NCBI RefSeq assembly: GCF_002127325.2
Contig: NC_035433.2
Coordinates: 79,054,079 to 79,118,078, forward strand
DNA: 64,000 nt
Direction: 5' to 3'
Origin: Helianthus annuus
Lineage: Eukaryota > Streptophyta > Magnoliopsida > Asterales > Asteraceae
Shown here piece by piece: positions 36,799 through 49,425 of the stretch (the stretch's first letter is position 1; each line of letters opens with the position of its first letter). The position numbers were made by a program, and so were the translations under genes. The notes beneath the pieces are model-generated. The model searched no databases. It was given only the letters and a program-made list of their open reading frames with translations, and had not been told where the DNA came from.

Positions 36799-37448
36799 AC
36801 ATGTTACAAACATGTGTTACATATCTTCAACCTCTTTGTTACCAAAAATCAGGGCTGCACATATGTAACACGTGTTACAACAGGTTTTTACCTACTTGCA
36901 CGTCTCTATTACAAATGGATGAAAAACAGTTTTTTTAAAACATCCACGGTGTAACACTTGTTTATTTGAAAGTTCTTAAAACAACCGTTGTAACACGTGT
37001 TATAATCCCATCTTCAATGTAAAGATACATCCAATGTAACACGTGTTACAAAAGGAAATTACCTACTTACACATCTCTATTACGTTGATTTAAACAGTTA
37101 TTTAAAAACATCCACTTTGCAACACTTTTTTATTTGAAAGTTCTTAAAACAACCGTTGTAACACGTGTTACAACTTTTTTAGTGTTGTGCATTTTCCTTT
37201 TTATTATCTCATCTTCAGCTTGAAGATACATCCAATGCAACACGTGTTAGGTTTGTTACGTGTTACAAAAGGTTTTTACTTAATGTAATAGTAAGTTTAA
37301 ATGTTAAAATGTTTTTTTAAGATTGGCTGTTAAATGTTAAAATATATAAACTTCATAATTTATTCGGAATATCTCGTTTATTTTACAAATAACTCCGGAA
37401 ATATTACTTGTGCTATTATGTATTTACTATGGCGGTTGTATTTGCAGG

Positions 37449-37605
37449 AGTGAGGAGAATGACCAGGTCCGTGACGGGTAGGCTGGCTAATAAGCGAAAG
37501 CAGAACGATAAAGAAACAGAACGATAACGAAAGAAGGTAGATGGAGAAACCGATGAAGAATGGGAACAAGAAGTCGATGAAGGGCAGGTGGTGGGTACCT
37601 TTGAC
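37449..37605 (+). pseudogene. MULE exon-like fragment, unidentified
   Basis: After TTTGCAG (acceptor-like) a frame reads RRMTRSVTGRLANKRKQND and continues, after a stop, with acidic GETDEEWEQEVDEG-type sequence up to the TGTAACAC motif block. Base composition is much less AT-rich than around it. It may be an N-terminal transposase exon or a captured host exon. I do not recognise the family. Confidence 0.35.
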
Positions 37606-38361
37606 GTTGTACAGAAGTTACCCTCTAGTGTAACACATGTTACAAACATGTGTTACATATGTTCAACCCCTTTGTTACCAAAAATCGGGGCTGCACATAT
37701 GTAAGACATGTTTGTAACTTATGTTACACTAGAGGGTAACACATGTATGATCATTTTTGGATCATTTGTATATATTTAAGTCTGTATAAACCTACAACAT
37801 TGATACCCCCAAAAAGGTTACACATGTTACGATAGAATGGGAAATGTGTAGCAACGTTCAATACTGTTGTTTCACTCTATAGTGTGTAACATGTGTGAAA
37901 TGGCGTTTGTCAGTAAAACATATAACTTGTAAGGTGATACGACTGTATCTTTAAAACATGTTTACCTATAAGTACTTACATGTTACAGGTTGTATCTTTA
38001 AAACATGTTTAAACTGGAAACAGGAAACACTTGCAATGTATAAAGCAGAGTTACAGAAGATGTAACATGTGTAAAACTAGAAACACTTGTGTAACATTTT
38101 GGTGTAACACATTTTACAGGTTGTATCTTTAAAACATGTTTACCTATAAGTACTTACAAAATATAAAGCAGAGTAGGAACACAACTTTTAAGGATGTTAC
38201 ATACATTGTAGAGAAGATGTTACATGTGCACACACAATTAAGATGTGTAACATCACGACAAGTGTCATGTGTGATCTTTTTTTGTTACCCTAGGGTGCTA
38301 AACGTATTACAACGTTCATAACACACGTAAACTTATACTAACATCCGTCCCTATGTCCACA

Positions 38362-38547
38362 GATGATATAGAACATACTCCACGTTACCATATTTACTAG
38401 TATTCTAATGGCACTAAATTGTGGACACCGAATGTCAACGAGCAATATCATCCTATTATTGTTAAATCATAAGTCACACTGGAAGAACTTCTTGCCATGT
38501 GTAAGGCTTATAACCAAGAAGCTGGGTTCAATGTAAAAAATATACGT
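38362..38547 (+). pseudogene. FAR1-type DNA-binding domain relic (MULE transposase exon)
   Basis: After an acceptor-like CCACAG, a frame with two in-frame stops reads GTKLWTPNVNEQYHPIIV and then TLEELLAMCKAYNQEAGFNV. The pattern of a short linker, then a helix, then AYNQEAGF-V matches the start of the FAR1/WRKY-GCM1-like zinc finger found in MULE transposases and FAR1-related proteins. The Cys/His part and the DDE core are not visible in the window. It supports the MULE identity of the 17,439-40,845 element. The match is by eye only. Confidence 0.45.
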
Positions 38548-39750
38548 TAATGCAGTTTTTTTATCTACTAATAACATTGTTAATAACAAGTCTAGGTACT
38601 TATGTAACATGAAGTGTATCGTTTGTCCCTTTAATTTGTTACACTAGTCTCATATACTTATAGTTACATATATTACTTGTTTGTTCATTGATATGACATT
38701 TTGGATGATGTAATGTTGTTACATATGTAATTTGCTAAGTTTAAATTGACACCAAAGGGGCTGACATATGTAACACATGTTTATAACATATGTTACAATA
38801 TGGGTATATATGTAACACATGTATAGCAATCTTACACATATTACATATAGGTGTTACATGTGTTACAACGTCAAGGTTACACATGTTACATATAGTTGTT
38901 GCATCAAAAAAAAATTGCCTTCACAACAACATCCGTATTCATCCAAATATTGGCATACTAACAATAAAAATAAAAATAAATTTTATATCAATAGTTGTAA
39001 TGCTTCTAAAATGGTCTTCTAAAAATTGCCTTCACAACAACACCATCGTCACCACGAAAACCTGATGATGCGTTGTAATCCTTCCGCGGGTTTCGCTTCT
39101 TGATAACCATCTTCATCTTGAACACAAAACATCTTTCCACCTATGAACAAAACAAGTACATCTATTAAATATTCTATAGTTAAAACTTATTAATCTTCTA
39201 TGTAACATGTGTAACGTGGCTATACATGTGTTACCTCTCTAGTGTAACACATGTTACAAACATGTGTTACATATGTGCACCCCCCCTTTGTGTCCAAAAA
39301 AGGGTTGGGGTATCTATAAGTAACTTGCATAATGTTGTTACTACATATGTAGCTAATTATCCCACAAAAAAACACGACTTTTTATTTGTAAAATAAACGA
39401 GATATTCCGAATAAATTATGAAGTTTGTACGTTTTAACATTTAACAGCCAATCTAAAAAAAACAATAAGCTGGTCTCATATACTGGGTGTAACACATGTA
39501 ACACCCTATATACAACATATGTAACCCGCAGTGTAACACGTGTTACAACATATATGACAAACAGTTTAGAAATTTTAGCATTAATCTTCGTAAAAATAAC
39601 AATATACTCTGTACAACCAATTTAGAAAGTCAACATTAATCTTCGTAAAAAATATCAATATACTCTTCGCATAAATGTAGCTGATAGAAATGTAACATAT
39701 GTAACAAATTATGCCAGTAAAAGACACGAATTTCTATTTGTAAAACAAAA

Positions 39751-40845
39751 CCGATATCCGATTAAATTATGAACTTTCTAAAGGTAATGAAAATGTAATA
39801 TCGGAGTGAATTTATTCAAAAAAACAACTAAAAAACAAAGAAATTTGAAACATACATCGTAAAAATTATGGATTTTCAAACTAATTATCTACCATCAATG
39901 GTGATGCTGAATTTAAACAAAACTAGAACACAAATCAAACCAAATCCAATTCATAAACCCTAAAAAAAACCCAGCTCACCCACATCACCCCCCCCCACAC
40001 ACACAAAAATCCAACTAAAAGCAATCATTAACTCAAAATCGCTGGACAAACAATTTAGAAATTTAACTTTAATCTTCATAAAAAAATCAATACACTTTGA
40101 AGAGAGAAATACAACATACAAAAATTTCTTATAGATCTTGATTTAAAAAATAAAATAAACAAACTAGCTCTGATTTTAAATCTACCAAACGTTATACAAA
40201 GTATAAATCTAAACAAATTACATAAATTAACAAAAGTAAGATCTTTAAACCTGTTTCTCTCTCACACACTTGTGCGTGTGTTCTTGGTGTCTAGGTGAAC
40301 AACATGAAAATTGTTATCTCTCCTTCCAAAACATTAGCTTTCTCTCTCTAAAAAACAGAAACAAAGATGTGATTAAAATGACACCGAGCTTCCTTTTCTT
40401 TGAGAGCTTTGATGGTGGCTTCGATCTTCAATGGTGGCTTCGATCTTCAGATTTCAAGGTTGGAAGGGATGGTGGCTTTGATCTTCGATCTTTGAGAGCT
40501 TTGATGGTGGCAGAGCATTGATGGTGGCTTCGATCTTCATATTTCAAAGGTTGGAAGGAATGGGGTGAAAGCAATGGAGTTAGGGTTCTGAAGAGAAAGG
40601 AATGGGGTATGAAGAAGAAAGAAAGAGATGGATTCTGTATGTATTTTTTTGTTTAAAAAGGGAAGAAATGATGGGTAATAAATGAGTTGATGTGATGGTG
40701 AAGAGAGTGAAATGATATCTTGATCAAATGACCAATATGCCCTTTTAACATGTGTTTTAAAAAGATGATGTGGATCAATCTTGGCCACACAATTAAGGTT
40801 TGCCAAGTTTTCTTGATTAAATGGGTTTTTCATAGATACTTACAC
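39751..40845 (+). other. MULE right terminal region
   Basis: AT-rich, with a CACACACTTGTGCGTGTG hairpin at about 40,264 (mirror of the left subterminal units) and a small array of ATGGTGGCTTCGATCTTCA (about 40,411-40,552, four copies). It ends in the inverted terminal sequence at 40,845. No gene. Confidence 0.55.
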
Positions 40846-40856
40846 TATATATATAA

Positions 40857-41258
40857 TGTAAGTATCTATAGAAAACCCACTTTAATTTAGAAAACCCGGG
40901 AAACTCAAAGCTCCCGATGTTTTTTTCTTTTGAAAAAATTTACACATGTTATATACATGTTTTTAAGGGTTTTGGGCAAAAAAAATCAAAAAAGCGCCGA
41001 GTAGATATTTTAAAAAAAAATAAACAAGTTTTGGTGTAACACATGTTACAAATATGTCAGATGAATGTAACATGTGTTACACCAAAACTTGTTTATTTTT
41101 TTTTAAAATATCTACTCGGCGATTTTTTGATTTTTTTTTGCCCAAAACCCTTAAAAACATGCATATAACATGTGTAAATTTTTTCAAAACAAAAAAACAT
41201 CGGGAGCTTTGAGTTTCCCGGGTTTTCTAAATTAAAGTGGGTTTTCTATACATCCTTC

Positions 41259-41262
<4 letters not shown>
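40857..41262. mobile_element. Foldback MITE 1 with MULE-type ends
   Basis: A long inverted repeat of about 405 bp: the left arm GTAAGTATCTATAGAAAACC to about 41,045 is mirrored from about 41,075 to 41,262, both flanked by TA repeats. The centre holds TGTAACACATGTTACA and its near-mirror. Ends and motif match the MULE at 17,439-40,845, so it is probably mobilised by that family. Confidence 0.85.
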
Positions 41263-41318
<56 letters not shown>

Positions 41319-41321
<3 letters not shown>

Positions 41322-41725
41322 GTAAGTATCTATAGAAAACCCACTTTAATTTAGAAAACCTGGGAAACTCAAAGCTCCCGATGTTTTTTTCTTTTGAAAA
41401 AATTTACACATGTTATATACATGTTTTTAAGGGTTTTGGGCAAAAAAAATCAAAAAAGCGCCGAGTAGATATTTAAAAAAAAAATAAACAAGTTTTGGTG
41501 TAACACATGTTACAAATATGTCAGATGAATGTAACATGTGTTACACCAAAACTTGTTTATTTTTTTAAAAAATATCTGCTCGGCGCTTTTTTGATTTTTT
41601 TTTCCCAAAACCCTTAAAAACATGCATATAACATGTGTAAATTTTTTCAAAGCAAAAAAACATCGGGAGCTTTGAGTTTCCCGGGTTTTCTAAATTAAAG
41701 TGGGTTTTCTATACATCCTTCCCCT
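41319..41725. mobile_element. Foldback MITE 2, near-identical to MITE 1
   Basis: Same structure and nearly the same sequence as 40,857-41,262, separated from it by a pure (TA)n tract (41,262-41,318). Either two recent insertions into the same microsatellite or one local duplication. Confidence 0.85.
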
Positions 41726-42138
41726 ATATATATATATATATATATACAGAAACGAGATCAGGAAAAAACAGTAAAAAGTGTGAGAACGGTGAGAACGCAT
41801 CCTGGCCGAAGACGTGGCGTGGGGCATGATCAGGGTCCGAGGGGTTTTTTTTGTCTTTTTAGTGTTCTTCTCCTTTCACGATTTTCGTGTTTGACATGCT
41901 TCTTTATTTTTTGCGTGCAAGATAATTTTGGCGTTATGCAGATTTATTAATTATTTGGCGTTTTATTGTTTTTCTCAGATTCTTCTCGTTGAATTAATTA
42001 TTTTTGTGTCACATAGTTAATGTTTTGGCGTTACGGCTTTTTCCATGTCATTTTTGGCGTTTTGTATCTTTTTGTTAATAATTCATTACCATAAATTAGT
42101 ATTTTATAAAACTACAATAAAATGAAAATCAAAATAAA

Positions 42139-42689
42139 CTAATAGTCTTCCATAGGTGGGATTACATCTGAGATGTACCCATCACTTTCTTCAGATTCTT
42201 CATCATCAAATTTTATTTTTGCGTATAACGCCATTAGCTCGTCTCTTCTTTCCTGCAGCCTATTCTTGAATATCACTGCATCCTTGGATTTTGGATCGTT
42301 TGAAGGTGTTAAATCACAGAGTTGTTCAATGATAGATAGCAACCCTGTCCTCTACATTTCTTCCATTGGTCTTGAATATTGCACCCCGTTTTGATAAGTA
42401 GCTTTAAGTGTCCCTTCTTCCTCATGCAATACCCAACTCTAAGTTTTGGTATATGAGTATCTTCAATATCATCATCATCTTCTGCTGGATCCAGTCTTTT
42501 TATTATAGTTCTTGTTCTTTCACAATCTTTGTCTCTTGGAACCCCAAGGGCCAGGATATCCTTCTGAACGTTTTCATTCATTCCCATCATGGCTTTTATT
42601 GTTCTTACCTTTACCCTTCTCCTGTTAGAGAACTTTATGATGAATCGTTTTTCTTTCCTTTCAAACCTCCATGCAATAACCTTAGCCAT
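42139..42689 (-). pseudogene. Unidentified ORF in the GGCGTTTT element, one frameshift
   Basis: From ATG at 42,689 the frame reads through a basic N-terminus (KEKRFIIKFSNRRRVKVRTIK), then GVPRDKDCERTRTIIKRLDP, an acidic patch and KKGHLKLLIKTGCNIQDQW. Near 42,350 it shifts into the frame RTGLLSIIEQLCDLTPSNDP, which continues to an acidic C-terminus ending at 42,139 (EESEESDGYISDVIPP). Together about 180 residues, with no intron needed. I do not recognise the family. It could be a transposon accessory protein or a captured host fragment. Confidence 0.45.
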
Positions 42690-43498
42690 TTTTTAAATTT
42701 TTTGGCGTTTTGGAGAATATGTGGCGTTTTAGTCTTTTTTAGCGTGTTTTGAGCTTGGGTTCTGATGGTCTTTTTTTATATTGACTTTTTTTCCCGCGTA
42801 TGTCAGGTAATTATGGTGTTTTGAAAAAGATAAATAAATTTAATATAATAAATGTTAGTAATTATGTTTTCCGTCATCTCATTTTACTGTTTTTTGCAGT
42901 TTTACCGTATTTTGTTTTCAGACTCAACTGTTTTAATGGTGTAACACGTCAAATCTTTTGATGACTGTAATTATGGCATTTTGTTTTCCAACGGTGATTA
43001 GATAACTATTGGACTTCTTTTGTTTTAAATTCTTTGCACATTGTTTCACGCTTTTTTTAATAATATTAGTTGTTCAAATTAATTTTATTATAGTTTGGTA
43101 GTTTTTTGGGGGCTTTTTTATGGCATTATGGCGTTTTACGCGTATTTGCTAAATTTGGCATTTTACTATATTTTTCATTGACTGACATTACAAAACAAAC
43201 AATAGATAAAGAAAATAAAAAAAAAAACAAAGCAGAAGCAATTTATGATTTAAAATCTTCAGTGTCCTCAGTCTCTTTTTTCTTTTGAAACTACAAGAAA
43301 TATGACAAATAAATGGCGTTTTGGGTTTGGCATTGTTTATTTTCTTTGTTCATGTGTTGTATTGTCTTTGTGGATGTTGGATACACAGAGTGATCCCCCT
43401 GTGGGTGGAAGCTATCTGCCTGTGGTCTTCATTATATTCATTGAGGCCAAAGTAGCATTTACACTGGTATATATCTCTTCTTATCATCCAAACCTTCT

Positions 43499-43714
43499 TC
43501 AGGAACAAAGATGACAGTATGATATATGGGTGTCATCAGTCCCTCTTTTTTCAATTTTGTCCATCTCATGCAGCAAAATCTTTCTAGACTCACGTAACAA
43601 ATCATTAAATGAAGCTTCATACAGAACATGAACATTACTGTGGATCAAAGAAAATATGTTTGTTGTCGTTGTATTTTTTGGCGTTTTATATTGAGTTGTA
43701 ATTTTTTTTAGCAA
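43499..43714 (-). pseudogene. Second unidentified ORF fragment in the GGCGTTTT element
   Basis: It reads NIFSLIHSNVHVLYEASFND and then LLRESRKILLHEMDKIEKRG, a helical, protein-like composition unlike the T-rich surroundings. It lies upstream (minus strand) of the ORF at 42,139-42,689 and might be an exon of the same gene. No function assigned. Confidence 0.3.
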
Positions 43715-44087
43715 CCAATGTGTGTTTTTTTGTGTGATAAACGGAAGGTGGTGAGGCGTTTCTATTTATAGAATTTTTTTGACGCCTAGTTTAGGCGGGA
43801 TGTTATTTTTATAACAAAAAATGTAATTAACATTTATCGGATGTAAACTTTGGCGTTATAGATAATGGCGTTTCATATTTTATGGCGTTTTATTTTTCAA
43901 TGACGTTTTATGTGAGGAATGGTTTTTTACTTTTTTACCCTTAATGACGCGCGTCCACGTAATAAAATTGGTGTTATTTACTAAAATGCCACCGCGCCAA
44001 TCTAGTCCATAGATTGTTTTGATTGGACGACCCATAAGCGTTCTCACCGTTCTCACACTTTTCACCGTTTTCTCTAAATCCTGACCC

Positions 44088-44108
44088 TATATATACATAC
44101 ATATATAT

Positions 44109-44143
<35 letters not shown>

Positions 44144-44192
44144 CATACATATATATATACATACATATATATATATACATACATATATATAT

Positions 44193-44232
<40 letters not shown>
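44088..44232. repeat. (TA)n / ATACATAC microsatellite
   Basis: About 145 bp of TATATA with ATACATAC interruptions between two TIR elements. Confidence 0.95.
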
Positions 44233-44236
<4 letters not shown>

Positions 44237-44455
44237 AGGTTAACGTACATTACGGCTTAACGTACATCACGTACGACAGGTAATTACGCACGTTCATTTT
44301 AAAATCACGCACGTTATAACTCAAAAATCCAAAATAACGCATGTTGAAACACAATAATCACGCATATTGAAAACATTAATCACGCATGTTATAGAACAAA
44401 TCATGCAGTTGTTGTGCGTGAAGTACGTTAAGCCGTAATATACGATATACTTTTT
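44233..44455. mobile_element. MITE with CGCATGTT array
   Basis: Inverted ends: TTACGGCTTAACGTAC (44,250-44,265) and its perfect complement at 44,423-44,438. Between them are six copies of CACGCATGTT or variants. Flanked by TA repeats. The motif links it to the element at 17,076-17,380. Confidence 0.8.
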
Positions 44456-44489
44456 ATATATATATATATCACTATATATATATATGGTG

Positions 44490-45327
44490 TTAAACCAAAT
44501 TGAATTAACCGAATCGCGTATAATTGAACCGAATCTAAAAATTCGTTATAGGTATGAAATTATCGTAACATACCGTATAAAAAAACTTTATGAGAAGGAA
44601 AAACCAAATGTCTAACCCAACTCTTGTTGGATAGATTTAAAAACAAAACTTATAAAAATTATTTTCTTTTTTTCTTGGATTTCCCGTCCATTGGTAATCT
44701 AAAGCTGAATATAGACGCAATATAAAAATATACTTTTATAAATCGGTAAGACGCCGCTAAATATCCATAAACAATTAACAAATAATTTTTTTATTTATTT
44801 TAGGGATCAGATGGTAGGTTATCTAATAAAAACTAAAATTTATTTTTCCACTTTTGGTTTCTCCGATGATGATGACGATAACTTTCCTTTTGTATGATAC
44901 TGGTTTGGTAAGTAGTGATAGCATGATATAATGCTATGTGATATGATATAAAACGATACCATATATAATATGACATGATACCATATAATACGTTACAAAT
45001 AGTATGCCGTATCTTACTATATCGTATCATATCATATTAAATAATAGCTTAGTATATCATATCATATCATATTAAATAATAGCATATCATATCATATCAT
45101 ATTAAATAATAGAATATCATATCGTAGCCTAGCATTTATATCATATCTTGTCATATCAAAAGGAATAGAATACCATACACTACAACATAACACAATAAAT
45201 ACAATGCACTACAATATAGCACAACAAAATATAAGGTATGATATGCTATAATATGGTTTCATAAAATGTAATATAGTCTAATTTTGTATAATCTTATCTT
45301 ATTTAACCAATTTAATATTAAGTGAAT

Positions 45328-45397
<70 letters not shown>

Positions 45398-46720
45398 ATT
45401 ACAAGTTTTGTATTTATTTTTTATAGAAAATTTCAGGTGGTGGTATCCTTTATCTTTAAAATTGATTAGTTTTTACCGGATGTTTTAAAATATTAAAACT
45501 TACGTCCTTTACCCCAAAGCTAATCTTTAAGAAGAAAAAACTAAATATCTAAATGAACTCTTGTGTGACAGATTTAAAACCAAAACTTATAAAAGAAAAT
45601 TTTCTTTTTTTTCTTGGATTTCCTGTCCATGTCCATTGGTAATCTATAGTCGAATATCCACGTAATATAAAAATATATTTTTTATCCATCCATGATACGT
45701 CCGTAAAAATCAACAACAATTAACATATATTTTTATTTATTTATTTTACCGATTAGTTCGTAGGTTGTCTAATAAAAGCTGAAATTTATTTTTCCATTTT
45801 TGGTTTCTAGGATGACGATAATTTTCCTTCTATGATATTGGTTTGAGAAGTGGTGATAGCATAAGATAATGATAAATGATATGATATGAAATGATATAAG
45901 TACTAGATCATATAATATGATACCATACTGGTTTGGAAGGTTGTCTAATAAAAACTAAAATTTATAAATCAGTAAGACGTGGGTAAAAATTCAAAAACAA
46001 TTAACAAATATTTTTTTTATTTGTTTTAGAGATTAGTTGTTAGGTTATCTAAAAAAAATAAAATTTAATTTTCCATTTTTGGTTTCTCGGATGACCATAA
46101 TTTTCCTTCTGTGTGATATTTGGTTTGGGAAGTAGTGATAGCATGATATAATGTTATATGATAAGATATGAAATGATATGATATATAATATGACATGATA
46201 CGTATGATACGTTATCAATAGTATGTGGTATCTTAATTTATCTTATCATATCATATTAAATAATACCATATCGTATCGTATCATATCATAGCACTTATAT
46301 CTTATCATATCATATCAAAAGGAGTAGAATACCATACACTACAACACAACACAATAAATACAATGCACTACAATACTATCTAATGTAATATAGCACAATA
46401 AAATATAAGATATGATATGCTATAAAATGGTTTCATAAAATGTAACATAGTATAATTTTGTGTAATATTATCTTATTTAACCAAATTAATATTAAGTGAA
46501 TCTTAAATATATATATAGTGAATTACAAGTTTTGTACTTAATTTGTATAGAAAATTTCAGGTGATGGTGTTCTTTATCTTTAAAATTGATTAGCTTTTAC
46601 TTGATGTTTTAAAATATTAAACCTTATGTCCTTTACCCCGAAGCTAATCTAACCAAAACTTATAATAAAATGTTTTCTTTTTGTTTCTTGAATTTCCTGT
46701 CCATGTCCATTGGTAAAATT
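44490..46720. repeat. Diverged tandem units with ATATC/ATCATATC arrays
   Basis: Landmarks such as GTGATAGCATGATATAATG recur at about 44,917, 45,853 (variant) and 46,135, and AAAACTTATAA...TTTCTTGGATTTCC at about 44,650, 45,590 and 46,650. Within units, ATCATATC microsatellites occur (45,010-45,170, 46,230-46,310), plus (TA)n at 45,332-45,393. At least three partial copies of a unit of up to about 930 bp. No gene. Confidence 0.65.
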
Positions 46721-47667
46721 GTCGTTTGGTAATTGATAGAGGCATTAGGACAAACCCGTTTAGGTTTGATTTATAATGGTGCGTTCACATCTTTACTAAT
46801 TGCTCAATTTTCATTTCTTATGTGAATAGCCCGTTTGGTTCTTACGAATCTAGAACTTGACAACCTGATACGTTCCAAATCCTTATCGACAAAAATTCAA
46901 GTAAGTAAATGATAGAGGCATTAGGACAAACCCACTTTTAAAATAAAACCTATATTTTCTTTGATTTATACAAAAACACCCCCCTAGTTAAACCCTTTGA
47001 GCCTTAAAAACCTTTTCTATTTCAAACCTACAAAAACTACCATTTTCATTTTTCATTCTTCATTTTTGTAAATTTATCGGTTATGAAATTACGACTACGG
47101 CTCTGTTTCAATCTTGGCAACAAAAAAAATCAGAAAAATTTGAAAAACATGCTAAGGTATTTTTGCTAAGCCAAAAAACAATAGAAAAAAACCGATAGTT
47201 TACGTTTTTACCCCTTTCTCGAATAAAACCTACCAAACCTGAACCACCACCTACCCTTCAAAGTCGTCTTGATATTTATAAGGATTTAACGTCAAAAGGA
47301 GGAGGTTTGATCGATCGCCAATTCTATGGTAGGAGTAAGTTCCTAATCGGGCACGAGCGTTTCACTTAAGATTGTCCGAGTGTTGAGTAAATACTTGTGA
47401 GGTGTGTAAAATTGTATATAACTAAATGGAAATTTATAAAGGTATATTATGCCCAAAGTAAATAACTTTTTGTAAATTGAGTTTTAAATAAATCTTGACG
47501 AATAGGATTGTAAATAAAATAAAAACAAAATAGATTTAAAACTTGGATACCCGACACTCTAAAGATAAGACCCAAAAACCTTCTCTTCTACCTATTCCAT
47601 TTGGGTGTGTAAGCCACGTAATAGAAGTTTGCTTGAGAACAAGCAAAGATTCAAGTGTGGGGGCATT
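46721..47667. other. AT-rich stretch, no gene seen
   Basis: The phrase GATAGAGGCATTAGGACAAA occurs twice (about 46,736 and 46,911), pointing to a small duplication. The last 120 bp (AAGCAAAGATTCAAGTGTGG, then GGG) look like the polypurine end of a gypsy element whose body is missing. Confidence 0.5.
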
Positions 47668-48840
47668 TGATGTGATCAAAATACAACATATAAGTTATGT
47701 CAAGTACGGCATAAATGCAACCCTTTTTTATTACTAATGTTGGAAAAAGATCGTGTTTTCGCCCCTTAAATATTTTCAGGAATAAAAGAGCTTAAATTTG
47801 CAAAAGAAGCGAAAAGACCGCAAAATCCAACATAAATGAAAAGAAGAAGGAATTGTTGCAGTTCGTCAAGCCCCGACTCACATCCAAACCTCAAAATAAC
47901 AAGAAAAGAAGGCTGACACGGAGCTGTATCCACCTGACACAGGTGGTGTCCAAAGGTGGATACTGGGCAAAAGAAAAAGACAACTGTAAAAGACAAAAAT
48001 GGCATCGAACACAGGGCCGTGCTAAGCCAACACGGGGCGTGGTCAACTCAAAGATTTGCAGAATCTACGATAGTACAACAAGTAATTTGGCCACGGGTAT
48101 AACAAGCCTCCTAAAATTTATTAGAACATCCCTATACGTCCTAAAATACACCCCGTACACGAAAAATAGGCCCGTAATACCTTTAATTTAACAAAATCAA
48201 GAAAAACAAGATTTAAGAGGCTCTCACGGGGCGCGACAGACTCCTCTTGATCTGTCGCGGAGCGCGAGCGAGTGATATGTGGCGTCACCCGGTGCCGCCA
48301 CATGGCGTGACACTCGGCGGACCTCCACCGGTGACTGGCCAAGGCTAGGCCTTAGCCAGCCTAGCTCGCTGGGCGTGAAAGCCCTGTCCTCATCCGTCAC
48401 GGGGCGCGAGAAAGCAGCCGAACAACCCTATAAATAGAGGCAATCGGTATTCAGTTTCAAATCGTTCAAATTCGATCTCCCTCTCTAAATCTCTGAATAG
48501 CAATTATAATACCGGGTATAATACCCCCCAATTAGCGAAGCTTTACCTCGTTGTAAGTATTATAACCCCCGGTTACGTATTAGATACGCTGCCCGATTGA
48601 TCTACTGCTCCATAACGCATGTCAAGGCTCTGCCTTACTCACTCGTTGGATTTCTGTCTCGGAGAGGGTATAACTAATGTAAATTTGGGTTATTATACTA
48701 ACGCGTATGCATTGTTTAATTTATTAGATTATAACCAGGAAGTCACAAGGAAATACCTAAAAAAGCAATGTGAGTGATTGATCTTTTCACAAATTGTGTT
48801 TACAAAACCTCAATTGTTTTAAATTATATTTAACAGTGAT
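47668..48840 (+). repeat. Partial gypsy LTR (Athila/Tat-like style) with CACGGGGCGCG motifs
   Basis: It starts TGATGTGATC right after a GTGTGGGGG polypurine tract. It contains CACGGGGCGTG/CGCG motifs (about 48,030, 48,226, 48,398), a TATA box (48,429-48,436) and a GGGTATAATACCCCCC stretch near 48,520. Its right end and partner LTR are not found. Lineage is a guess from the tract and motif style. Confidence 0.5.
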
Positions 48841-48917
48841 TGAGTATTTGTATTCTACAATTACCGTCGGTATGTTGGGGTTTTGTATACAAAATTTGTT
48901 GCTACACTGTGAGTAGT

Positions 48918-49425
48918 AACATGCTCGGGCAATGAAGGAGCCATTGCAGCTCTACGTTGGATAAAAAAGACTGAGGCAGTCTTAAAAATAAGCAAGTATG
49001 CAGAAGAAGATAAAATCATGTTTGCTTCCAATCTTTTTAAGAATGCAACTCTAGAATGGTGGAACACTATTCTCCAGTCTAAGGGGAGTGACAGAGTCTT
49101 AAATATGGAATGGATTGAATTTAAAAACATGGTTGAAAGAAAATTTTGTCCTCCCAATGAAAAAGAACAGATAGCTAATAAGTTCTTAAACCTTAGAATG
49201 ACTGGAGTTGACTGTAAGGGTTACACTACCGTATTCTTTGAATATGCTCGAATAGTGCCAACCCTAGCCTCACCAGAACCAATATTAATCTCCCGTTATA
49301 TCTGGGGATTAATCAGCGAGATTAGACATGTAGTCAAGGCAGCTAGACCACAAACCATAGAAGAAGCTGTAGAACTAGGCAATACCTTGACTGATGAACT
49401 AGTACATACACAAGAAGAAAACTAG
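48918..49425 (+). pseudogene. Second gypsy element: gag fragment
   Basis: It begins mid-domain (NEGAIAALRWIKKTEAVL) and keeps the gag core ATLEWWNTILQ and FCPPNEKEQIANKFLNLRM. A TAG at 49,423 breaks the frame, which continues in the same register into the zinc-knuckle region. The true start and LTR are missing; the LTR piece to the left is a different family. Confidence 0.8.

Larger units (their letters stand above)
36799..39750 (+). repeat. MULE interior with dense TGTAACACGTGTTACA palindromes
   Basis: By eye well over 20 copies of TGTAACAC-RTGTTACA or half-sites occur, for example 36,855, 36,984, 37,035, 37,155, 37,628, 37,700, 38,770, 38,850, 39,225 and 39,530. The perfect form is a 16-bp palindrome centred on CACGTG, the G-box core. 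A block of about 100 bp starting GTACAGAAGTTACCCTC occurs at about 19,080 and again at about 37,608, so part of the array spread by duplication. Confidence 0.8.
41747..44087. mobile_element. 2.3-kb TIR element with GGCGTTTT array
   Basis: The left end contains GTGAGAACGGTGAGAACGC (about 41,780-41,798). The right end has its perfect reverse complement (about 44,038-44,056), and AGATCAGGAAAA pairs loosely with the outermost bases GGTCAGGATTTAGAGAAAA of the right end. Both ends abut TA repeats. The interior contains about 15 GGCGTTTT or GGCGTTAT motifs (41,930-43,900) and unidentified minus-strand ORFs. The superfamily is not certain. Confidence 0.75.

Noticed and set aside
47543..48342. Several 60-110-codon ORFs near the partial LTR
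   Set aside because: Overlapping on both strands with no domain; the region reads as LTR sequence.
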